From contig JACQYG010000251.1 in assembly GCA_016208345.1 (NCBI GenBank), positions 1-5,670 of the forward strand: a DNA stretch of 5,670 nt, in the 5' to 3' direction. Position numbers and translations under genes: made by a program. The notes under the pieces are model-generated. The model was given only the letters and a program-made list of their open reading frames with translations. It did no database searches and was not told the origin of the DNA. Source of the stretch: Chloroflexota bacterium (lineage in GTDB: Bacteria; Chloroflexota; DTOL01; JACQYG01). This document shows positions 1 through 5,328 of the stretch, piece after piece. Position 1 is the first letter of the stretch. Every line of letters starts with the position of its first letter.

Positions 1-1023
1 CTCGATGCGCAGGGGATAGGCACCCAGGGCCAGGGCCAGGTCATTCTGCCGGGCCACGATGCGGTTCACGGTGATGCCTGGGGCGGGCTGAACGCCGAAC
101 TGGGTCACCGTGGGGCCTTGATTGACCTCGACTACCCGGGCCTGGCTGTTGAAGCTCGCCAGGGTCTCTTCGATCACCCGGATGCGACGGCGGATGTCAG
201 CCTGGCCCATCTCCTGAGCCACGGTGGCGTCCAGCAGGTCCAAAGAGGGTAGCGTCCATTCCCGGGGTGGGGCCGGCTGGCCCGGGCCCGACGGGATTTG
301 CGGCACGATGATCTGCTTCTCCGGTTTGGCCCAGGGAGCCGGGCCGGGCGGGGCGGGGGACGGTGGGGCCTTGGACGGCCCGGCCTTGGGCTTCACCGCG
401 ACCGGCGGCCGTCCATTGGCCGTGATACGAGGCCGGTTGAAGATCGGCAAGATCGTGTACCTATAGAAAGAGCCAAGCCTATCCTTGAGGGATCCCAGGG
501 CACCAAAGACCCGATGGAGAGAGATGTTGAATGTCAGCACCACGCCGATGACGCCCAGGGCAAGGAGAACCAAGATAGTCCCGGGCAGGCCAAGCCCTGC
601 CAACAGGGCCTGGCTCAGGGCATAGCCCACCCAACCGCCACCCTTCCCGGCCTGGGCTACGGCCCTGGGATCCTGGCCCGCCGAGGCCAGCAGATGCAGC
701 GCTGCCAGTGTGGTGACCAGCAGGAAGGCCGCCCCGATGGGGATCTGCCATTTCAGAAAGTAGGTGGGGTCAACCCGCTGGCGGAAGAGTACCAGAGAGA
801 AGGCGAGTCCGATGACCAGCACCGGCACCACGATCCAGCCGAAGAGCGAGCCTACCAGCTCTTTCCAGCGCAGACCGGCGCTGCCGGCCAGGGAGAAAAA
901 GGAAAGGAGGGTGAACACAATGGCAAGCAGCAGTAAAGCCGCCAAGATATCCTGCCTTGCCTGGGCGTCCAGCTTGAAGCGAAAGCCCTTCTTTTTGCGT
1001 GGTGACCGCTTGGATTTAGCCAT
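1..1023 (-). CDS. ftsK: DNA translocase FtsK/SpoIIIE, N-terminal part (runs off the left edge)
   Basis: FtsK is a septum-anchored DNA pump that moves chromosome ends during division. The frame is open from ATG at 1023 to base 1, giving 341 residues. Seen in order: a basic N-terminus (residues 1-17), a hydrophobic membrane domain with segments near 26-46, 58-80, 94-113 and 131-165, and a Pro/Ala/Lys-rich linker at about 205-253. The alpha domain then begins with LPSLDLLD (258-265), GPTVTQFGV (303-311) and NDLALAL (327-333), which are family hallmarks. The Walker-motif motor and the C-terminal gamma domain lie outside the window, so activity cannot be judged. The start is 10 nt after the RNase J stop. 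No in-frame alternative start lies just upstream. The only good ribosome site, GGAGG at 1039-1043, is 15 nt away inside the end of rnj, so initiation probably relies on translational coupling. Certain as to family; full length unknown. Confidence 0.95.
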   Translation of the reverse strand, partial: MAKSKRSPRKKKGFRFKLDAQARQDILAALLLLAIVFTLLSFFSLAGSAGLRWKELVGSLFGWIVVPVLVIGLAFSLVLFRQRVDPTYFLKWQIPIGAAFLLVTTLAALHLLASAGQDPRAVAQAGKGGGWVGYALSQALLAGLGLPGTILVLLALGVIGVVLTFNISLHRVFGALGSLKDRLGSFYRYTILPIFNRPRITANGRPPVAVKPKAGPSKAPPSPAPPGPAPWAKPEKQIIVPQIPSGPGQPAPPREWTLPSLDLLDATVAQEMGQADIRRRIRVIEETLASFNSQARVVEVNQGPTVTQFGVQPAPGITVNRIVARQNDLALALGAYPLRIE

Positions 1024-1033
1024 AAGGCAGGGG

Positions 1034-2662
1034 TTAAACCTCCATTACCACCGGCAGGATCATGGGCCGACGATGGGTCTGATCGTAAAAGAACTTGCCC
1101 AAGGTCTCCTTGATCCTGGTGTTGATGAAGGACCACTCGGCAGTGTGGCTGACCGAGTCCTCCAGTGCAGCGGTGACCTGCTCCCGGGCTGCCTCGAGCA
1201 ACCCCTCTGCCTCCCGCTCGTAGACAAAGCCGCGAGAGATGATGTCCGGCTCGGTCAGGGGCCGGCCGGTTTGTTTGTCCACGGTGATCGTGACGATGAC
1301 CACCCCGTCCTGGGAGAGCAGCCGACGGTCCCGCAATACCACCTGCCCGACGTCGCCCACGCCAATGCCGTCCACCAGGACGTATCCAGCGGGGACAGTA
1401 CCGTTGAGGCGAGCGCCGCGCTGCTCGAACTCCACCACCTGTCCATTTTCGATCACGAAGATGTTGTCCGGGGGTATCCCCACCTCGAAGGCCAGCTTGG
1501 CGTGGAGCATGAGGTGGCGGTATTCGCCGTGGATCGGGATGAAATACCGGGGCCGCAGGAGGTTCAACATCAATTTCTCTTCTTCCTGGCTGGCGTGGCC
1601 CGACACGTGGACGTCCAATAGCTGATCGTAGAGCACATCGGCGCCCAGCTTGAAGAGATTGTTGATGATGTGGTTCACCAGCTCCTCGTTGCCGGGTATG
1701 GGACGGGCGGAGATGATCACCGTGTCGTCTTTCTCGATCTGGAGCAGCCGGAAGTCGCCATTGGCCATCCTGGCCAGGGCTGAGGTGGGCTCGCCCTGGC
1801 TGCCGGTGGTCACAATGGCCACTTTTTCTCCCGGCAGGCGGTTGATCTCCTCGGCTTTCAGAAGCACACCCTCCGGCACCTCCAAATAGCCCAAGTCCCG
1901 GGCCATCCGGACGTTCTCCACCATGCTGCGCCCGACGATCCCCACCCGCCGGTCATGTTTGATGGCGGCCTCGATGACCTGTTGAATGCGAGAGATGTTG
2001 GAGGCGAAGGTGGCCACGATGATCCTTCCTGGCGCTTTAGGGAACACCCGGTCGAACATCTCCGACACCATTTTCTCCGATGGCGTGTACCCGGGGGTCT
2101 CGGCGTTGGTGCTGTCGGAGAGTAGGGCCAGAACGCCTTGGCCGCCCAGTTGAGAGAGCTTGGCGAAGTCCGTCAGGCGCCCGTCCACCGGGGTGTGGTC
2201 GAACTTGAAGTCCCCGGAGTGGACGATGAGGCCGGCGGGGGTGGTGATGCCGAGGCCCACGCCGTCGGGGATGGAGTGGCAGACGTGGAAGAATTCCACG
2301 CCGAACGGGCCAATGTCCACCCGGTCGCCGGCGTTGATGGTGTTGATGCGCGCTTTCTCCAGCAGGCCGCCGCGCTGGAGTTTGACTTCCAGCAAGCCGC
2401 GCGTGAGCGGGGTCGCGAACAAGGGCGCGTCGAATTCGTTCATCACGTGGCGGATGGCGCCGGTGTGGTCTTCGTGGCCGTGGGTGACGACGATGCCGGA
2501 GACGTCTGGGATAACCAGGTCGACGCCAAGCATCTCGTTTTCTGGGAACATGAGCCCGGCGTCGACGACCAGGATATCGTCCTGGTGCTCCACCACCAGC
2601 ATGTTTTTGCCGATCTCGCCCAACCCGCCCAGAGGGATCAGTCTAACCTTATTCTTGGCCAA
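1034..2662 (-). CDS. rnj: Ribonuclease J (metallo-beta-lactamase/beta-CASP RNase)
   Basis: RNase J is a cytoplasmic two-zinc exo- and endoribonuclease for mRNA decay and rRNA maturation. The protein has 542 residues. Seen: the typical N-terminus with PLGGLGEIGKN (10-20), HGHEDH (61-66), HSIPD (129-133), HSGDFK (148-153), SDSTN (182-186), the beta-CASP signature ATFASN (217-222), TGSQGEP (286-292), SGHAS (354-358), IHGEYR (377-382) and the C-terminal RRPMILP near 531-537. All expected metal-binding motifs are present. From my recollection of B. subtilis RNase J1, the stretch between VIPD (50-53) and the strand leading into HGHEDH is about 10 residues short (see findings). The start is TTG: TGA lies directly upstream in frame, AGGAG at 2671-2675 is 8 nt away, and the resulting N-terminus MAKNK fits the family. 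It begins 19 nt after the glycosylase stop and ends 10 nt before ftsK. Confidence 0.97.
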   Translation of the reverse strand: MAKNKVRLIPLGGLGEIGKNMLVVEHQDDILVVDAGLMFPENEMLGVDLVIPDVSGIVVTHGHEDHTGAIRHVMNEFDAPLFATPLTRGLLEVKLQRGGLLEKARINTINAGDRVDIGPFGVEFFHVCHSIPDGVGLGITTPAGLIVHSGDFKFDHTPVDGRLTDFAKLSQLGGQGVLALLSDSTNAETPGYTPSEKMVSEMFDRVFPKAPGRIIVATFASNISRIQQVIEAAIKHDRRVGIVGRSMVENVRMARDLGYLEVPEGVLLKAEEINRLPGEKVAIVTTGSQGEPTSALARMANGDFRLLQIEKDDTVIISARPIPGNEELVNHIINNLFKLGADVLYDQLLDVHVSGHASQEEEKLMLNLLRPRYFIPIHGEYRHLMLHAKLAFEVGIPPDNIFVIENGQVVEFEQRGARLNGTVPAGYVLVDGIGVGDVGQVVLRDRRLLSQDGVVIVTITVDKQTGRPLTEPDIISRGFVYEREAEGLLEAAREQVTAALEDSVSHTAEWSFINTRIKETLGKFFYDQTHRRPMILPVVMEV

Positions 2663-2666
2663 TCAT
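2649..2666 (-). other. Five-codon ATG mini-ORF overlapping the rnj TTG start
   Basis: ATG at 2666-2664 is followed by four sense codons (product MIGQE) and TAA at 2651-2649, out of frame with rnj. It shares the AGGAG at 2671-2675, with 4-nt spacing against 8 nt for the rnj TTG at 2662. It could compete for initiating ribosomes or feed re-initiation. This is inferred from position only; a chance overlap is quite possible. Confidence 0.35.
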
Positions 2667-2670
2667 CGTA

Positions 2671-2675
2671 CTCCT
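2671..2675 (-). promoter_or_regulatory. Ribosome binding site of rnj (decides the TTG start)
   Basis: AGGAG on the minus strand lies between the glycosylase stop (2682-2684) and the rnj TTG at 2662, with 8-nt spacing. Because TGA (2665-2663) immediately precedes that TTG in frame, no earlier start is possible, and this site supports TTG as the true initiator. Confidence 0.75.
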
Positions 2676-2681
2676 GACTCA

Positions 2682-3287
2682 TCAAAACAGGGTCAACTGC
2701 TTGACCGGTGGCTCCTCAGGTTGAGCTTCGGCGATTCGGTCCCAGGATTCCAGGAGGGCCGGGATCCTCTTCATGTCTTCCTCTATCGTCCGGCGCAGCG
2801 AAGGCTGATGCAGGGCCGCGGCTGGGTGATACATGGCGAAATAGATGATTCCCTGCTGTTTCTTGGGCCGACCGTGGGCCCGGGAAATGCTCTCTCCAGG
2901 GAAGAATCGGGCCAGGGAATAGCGACCCAGGGTGACCAGGACCTTTGGTCTCAGGAGAGCTATCTGCCTTTCGAGAAAATGGGCACACGCGTTGATCTCA
3001 TCGGGCAGCGGGTCCCGATTATCCGGTGGGCGGCATTTCACTATGTTGCCGATCCACACCTGGTCACGTTTCAAGCTGATAGAGGCCAAAAGCTCCTCCA
3101 GAAACCGTCCGGCTGGGCCCACAAAGGGCCGACCCTGCTGATCTTCGTGCCAGCCGGGAGCCTCGCCGACGAACAAGAGGCTAGGGTTATCGGGTCCTTC
3201 GCCGGGGACGGTCCGGGTACGGCTGCGAGAGAGAGCACAAGCGGTGCAGGCCGCGATTTCGTCGGCAATCTGGGATAGCTCATCCAA
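2682..3287 (-). CDS. Uracil-DNA glycosylase, family 4 (4Fe-4S type)
   Basis: This enzyme removes uracil from DNA as the first step of base excision repair. Residues are numbered from the GTG at 3293 (203 aa, normal family length). Seen: four cysteines in the iron-sulfur pattern C16-x2-C19, C87 and C103; motif A GEAPG (43-47) with ED (50-51) and GRPFVGPAG (54-62); KCRPPDNRDP (86-95); and the motif B histidine in HPAAAL (156-161). GEAPG rather than the family 1 GQDPY motif, plus the cysteines, points to family 4. Start choice: GGAGG at 3294-3298 abuts the GTG with no spacing but is 6 nt from TTG at 3287, so I favour the TTG (201 aa). An in-frame TAG at 3302-3300, the stop of the upstream glycosyltransferase, excludes anything earlier. 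It precedes rnj by 19 nt. Confidence 0.94.
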   Translation of the reverse strand: MDELSQIADEIAACTACALSRSRTRTVPGEGPDNPSLLFVGEAPGWHEDQQGRPFVGPAGRFLEELLASISLKRDQVWIGNIVKCRPPDNRDPLPDEINACAHFLERQIALLRPKVLVTLGRYSLARFFPGESISRAHGRPKKQQGIIYFAMYHPAAALHQPSLRRTIEEDMKRIPALLESWDRIAEAQPEEPPVKQLTLF

Positions 3288-3293
3288 GGTCAC

Positions 3294-3298
3294 CCTCC
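3294..3298 (-). promoter_or_regulatory. Ribosome binding site of the uracil-DNA glycosylase gene
   Basis: GGAGG lies between the glycosyltransferase TAG and the glycosylase. It touches the GTG at 3293 but is 6 nt from the in-frame TTG at 3287. The spacing therefore favours the TTG as initiator. Confidence 0.65.
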
Positions 3299-3299
3299 G

Positions 3300-3962
3300 C
3301 TAGTCAACGAATCGGTATTTGATCAAGGCCCAAAGGGCCGGCCATCCGTCCCTCCACGGCGACAGCTTCCTCACCACGCGAGGTGAATAGGATATCGGGA
3401 CTTGGCGAATGCGCTGGCCACGTTTCAAGATCTTTGCCGTGATCTCCGGCTCCATATCGAAACGGTTGGACTTAATGGTAAAGCTTTGGATCAGGCCCCG
3501 AGATACCAGTTTATAACAGGTTTCCATGTCCTTGAGACGAGTGCCATAGAGCAAGTTGGTAACGAAAGTGAGGAAATGATTCCCCAAACGCCTGAGGAGC
3601 GATTGGTTACTTAAAGTACGCACACCGTAGACGACCTTTACCCCCTCTTTTATCATCGGTTCCAGGAGGCGGGGGTAGTCCTCGGGGTAGTATTCCAGGT
3701 CGGCGTCCTGGATGATCACTGCGTCGCCCGTGGCCGCTGCCAGGGCAGTACGAACGGCCGAACCCTTGCCCAGGTTCCTTTCGTGGCGGATTACCTGCAT
3801 GTTGGGCAGTTGCATGCTTCTCAGGATCTCCGCAGTTCCGTCAGTGGAGTGATCGTCCACCACTACCAGCTCTTTTTCCACCGGGACGGCGGCCACCCGC
3901 TCCAGCAGTTCCCGGATATGGTCTTCCTCATTGTAGACAGGTATCAGCACCGAGAGCTTCAA
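3300..3962 (-). CDS. Family 2 glycosyltransferase, polyprenyl/dolichol-phosphate sugar synthase-like
   Basis: This is a GT-A fold, family GT2 enzyme of the DPM1/DPG-synthase-like group, which usually transfers a sugar from a nucleotide sugar to a polyprenyl phosphate at the membrane. The acceptor and sugar here are unknown. It has 220 residues and no transmembrane tail. Seen: LIPVYNEE (6-13), VVDDHSTDGT (34-43), RNLGKG (62-67), the metal-binding DxD as QDADLE (85-90), and a C-terminal WRDGWPALWALIKYR (203-217). The segment before it, VVRKLSPW (196-203), departs from the EGKKIxW pattern I recall from relatives. The open frame extends to 4247, but that part overlaps the DUF1634 gene and is not GT-like. 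TTG at 3962 gives the proper N-terminus, with GAGG at 3969-3972 and 6-nt spacing. It starts 23 nt after the DUF1634 stop; the glycosylase follows almost at once. Confidence 0.92.
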   Translation of the reverse strand: MKLSVLIPVYNEEDHIRELLERVAAVPVEKELVVVDDHSTDGTAEILRSMQLPNMQVIRHERNLGKGSAVRTALAAATGDAVIIQDADLEYYPEDYPRLLEPMIKEGVKVVYGVRTLSNQSLLRRLGNHFLTFVTNLLYGTRLKDMETCYKLVSRGLIQSFTIKSNRFDMEPEITAKILKRGQRIRQVPISYSPRVVRKLSPWRDGWPALWALIKYRFVD

Positions 3963-3967
3963 GGTCT

Positions 3968-3972
3968 TCCTC
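3968..3972 (-). promoter_or_regulatory. Ribosome binding site of the glycosyltransferase (decides the TTG start)
   Basis: GAGGA on the minus strand lies in the 23-nt gap after the DUF1634 stop, just upstream of TTG at 3962. The GAGG core has 6-nt spacing. It supports a start directly before the first GT2 strand rather than the much longer open frame. Confidence 0.65.
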
Positions 3973-3985
3973 GTTGGAGATACAA

Positions 3986-4348
3986 CTATGCCAGGGCAGT
4001 CCTGACGCTGAACAAAAGTATCGCCAGCACGACCAGCGAGATCAAAGTGTATTTGCGGTCCCTTTCCAGAAAGAACGAGACGACGGCGATGATCACCCGC
4101 AGGATCGGGGTGATCATCAAAAGCAAAAGGCCCAGGTTGATCACGGTGAGGGGACCCACGTGATCGAGTTGGTCGGCAAGCTGGGCGAAGGGCGTCACCG
4201 GAGCCGCCGGAAGGGTATTGCCGTTTCCAGGCTGGAGCAGGAACCACAATAGGCCCAGCGCTATGACGCCCGCCCCCAATCCGGAGCCCACCAACAGCAC
4301 CCTGCTGATATAAACGTTCGCCTGGCCAGTGTTTTCGATGTCAGGCAT
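3986..4348 (-). CDS. DUF1634 family small membrane protein
   Basis: The protein has 120 residues and no established function. It matches the DUF1634 pattern: a first membrane segment at about 17-38, a polar loop at about 40-65, and a second segment carrying the characteristic LGLLLLMITPILRV (72-85). ERDRKY (95-100) and a final segment at about 101-115 follow, making three predicted helices. In the genomes I know, DUF1634 genes commonly sit next to TauE/SafE permeases, and here the gene follows one with only 3 nt between stop and ATG. A helper or subunit role for the permease is the natural inference, not demonstrated. No purine-rich ribosome site is visible before the ATG at 4348, so translation is probably coupled to the permease. 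The longer plus-strand frames across it are non-coding shadows. Confidence 0.9.
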   Translation of the reverse strand: MPDIENTGQANVYISRVLLVGSGLGAGVIALGLLWFLLQPGNGNTLPAAPVTPFAQLADQLDHVGPLTVINLGLLLLMITPILRVIIAVVSFFLERDRKYTLISLVVLAILLFSVRTALA

Positions 4349-4351
4349 CAG

Positions 4352-5164
4352 CTAAAACCAAAGCACGTGAATGTTGAAGCCCTTGAGAAGCATCTGCATG
4401 GCGGTGTAAAACAGAACGGCCACAAAAAACCATTTCAGATAGGCGGTGCGCACCTGGTGCATGATGCGGGAGCCGGTCCTGGCACCCAGGAAGACGCCCA
4501 GCACCACCGGCCCGGTCACCAGAAGGTCCAGGTCGCCACGAGAATAGTAGATGAAGGCACTGGCAGCCGCGGTGACGCCAATCATGAAATTGCTGGTGGC
4601 GGAGGCCACCTTCAAGGGCACTCCCATACTCAAATACATCACCGGCACTTTGATGATCCCACCGCCCACGCCCAGGAGGCCGGAGATGTTGCCGGCGAAG
4701 AAAGATGCACCCAGCCCCACCGAAAGATTCCTCACCTGGTACTCCGGCACCACCTTTTTCTTGGAGTTGTCTCTGGAGGGGCCGCCGCTATTGCCTTGTG
4801 CCGGAATATTGCGCACCATGGACCCCGCGGTGTAGAGTAGAAGAAGCCCAAACAGCACAGTCAAGGCCTCCCTGGACAGCCTGCCGGCCAAGAGCCCGCC
4901 CACGATGGCGCCCACGGTGGTGGCCAGCTCCAGGGTCATGCCCAGACGTATGTCGCTCAAGCGTTCCTGGACGTAGACGCTGGCCGCGGCGCTAGAGGTA
5001 GCGATCACCGCCACCAGGCTGGCCGCCACAGCGCTGCGCATCTCCACGCCGAAGATCAGGTTCAACATGGGAATAATGAAGATGCCACCACCAAGCCCCA
5101 GGAGCGACCCGAAAAAACCCGCTACGATCCCGCCCAGGGCCATGCCGGAAAAAGTGATGAGCAA
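4352..5164 (-). CDS. TauE/SafE family anion permease (sulfite exporter-like)
   Basis: This is an inner-membrane transporter of the TauE/SafE family, whose members move sulfite, sulfoacetate or other small organic anions; the substrate here cannot be read from sequence. The protein is mostly hydrophobic, with two homologous halves. In 270-aa numbering, the first half has GSLLGLGGGIFIIP (19-32) and the second repeats it as GLLGVGGGIIKVP (162-174), followed by ATSNFMIG. A polar linker (about 120-147, rich in Gly, Ser and Lys) separates them. The longest open frame starts at ATG 5218 (288 aa), but that ATG lies inside a strong minus-strand promoter. The N-terminus it adds is polar and family-atypical. 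I therefore place the start at TTG 5164, with AAGGG at 5173-5177 and 8-nt spacing. It is first in the six-gene cluster and is paired with DUF1634. Confidence 0.93.
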   Translation of the reverse strand: MLITFSGMALGGIVAGFFGSLLGLGGGIFIIPMLNLIFGVEMRSAVAASLVAVIATSSAAASVYVQERLSDIRLGMTLELATTVGAIVGGLLAGRLSREALTVLFGLLLLYTAGSMVRNIPAQGNSGGPSRDNSKKKVVPEYQVRNLSVGLGASFFAGNISGLLGVGGGIIKVPVMYLSMGVPLKVASATSNFMIGVTAAASAFIYYSRGDLDLLVTGPVVLGVFLGARTGSRIMHQVRTAYLKWFFVAVLFYTAMQMLLKGFNIHVLWF

Positions 5165-5172
5165 GGAAGAAA

Positions 5173-5177
5173 CCCTT
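5173..5177 (-). promoter_or_regulatory. Putative ribosome binding site of the TauE/SafE gene
   Basis: AAGGG on the minus strand is 8 nt before TTG at 5164 and lies within the predicted transcript, which should begin near 5202. It is a moderate match, and is the main support, together with the promoter position, for the downstream start. Confidence 0.55.
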
Positions 5178-5208
5178 ATCTCGCAAGTGGTCTGGTTGAC
5201 ACCGCCGT

Positions 5209-5237
5209 ATAATAGCATACCACCCGGGCCTAGTCAA
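5209..5237 (-). promoter_or_regulatory. Sigma-70-type promoter for the six-gene minus-strand cluster
   Basis: The -35 box TTGACT (5237-5232), a 17-bp spacer and the -10 box TATTAT (5214-5209) form a near-consensus promoter. TG at 5217-5216 adds an extended -10. Transcription would start near 5202, leaving a leader of about 38 nt before TTG 5164. The ATG at 5218 would not be transcribed. Confidence 0.8.
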
Positions 5238-5261
5238 TCGAAGCCTTGACGCCCAAGGGTG
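5221..5261. repeat. Imperfect inverted repeat spanning the divergent -35 boxes
   Basis: Left arm CACCC (5221-5225), GGGC (5226-5229), GTCAA (5233-5237); right arm TTGAC (5246-5250), GCCC (5251-5254), GGGTG (5257-5261). The arms pair at 14 positions, with a 3-nt and a 2-nt interruption and an 8-nt centre (5238-5245). Part of the symmetry follows from two -35 boxes facing away from each other, but the outer CACCC/GGGTG and GGGC/GCCC pairs are not explained by promoter consensus. It may be an operator serving both directions. Confidence 0.5.
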
Positions 5262-5274
5262 CCTTGTCTATAAT
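5246..5274 (+). promoter_or_regulatory. Sigma-70-type promoter for the GlcD-type oxidase gene
   Basis: The -35 box TTGACG (5246-5251), a 17-bp spacer and a perfect -10 box TATAAT (5269-5274) are present. Transcription should start near 5281, giving a leader of about 48 nt before GTG 5329. It stands back to back with the minus-strand promoter, the two -35 boxes being 8 bp apart. Confidence 0.85.
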
Positions 5275-5313
5275 GTGTTACGTCGTAGGGAAGATGTGAG
5301 CTTCGAGTAACTG

Positions 5314-5319
5314 AAGGAG
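5314..5319 (+). promoter_or_regulatory. Ribosome binding site of the GlcD-type oxidase gene
   Basis: AAGGAG lies 9 nt before GTG at 5329, inside the predicted leader. It is a strong match and fixes the GTG start, since no ATG is available at a suitable distance. Confidence 0.75.
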
Positions 5320-5328
5320 TTTCCAGAC

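Noticed and set aside
265..408. Low-complexity Pro/Ala-rich stretch considered as a repeat
   Set aside because: It is the normal disordered linker between the membrane domain and the motor of FtsK, with no exact repeat unit.
298..936. Plus-strand open frame (212 codons) inside ftsK, rich in Gly, Gln and Glu
   Set aside because: It is antisense to the FtsK membrane domain and linker; the biased composition mirrors the Pro/Ala-rich linker and hydrophobic codons.
764..1621. Plus-strand open frame (285 codons) over the rnj end and the ftsK start
   Set aside because: It is a shadow of rnj and ftsK with no family resemblance and no ribosome site that I could see.
2160..3278. Long plus-strand open frame (372 codons) running antisense across the starts of rnj and the glycosylase gene
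   Set aside because: Its translation has no recognisable motifs and is Pro/Ser/Arg-rich, as expected for a high-GC shadow. The minus strand here holds two genes with intact catalytic motifs.
4017..4045. Possible internal minus-strand promoter TTGATC-17-GATACT ahead of the glycosyltransferase
   Set aside because: Each box matches consensus at only four of six positions and lies within the DUF1634 coding sequence. Such matches are expected by chance; start mapping would be needed.
3963..4247. N-terminal extension of the glycosyltransferase frame up to 4247
   Set aside because: It overlaps the DUF1634 gene in another frame and reads as Arg/Pro-rich sequence unlike GT2. The TTG at 3962 with a ribosome site gives the expected N-terminus.
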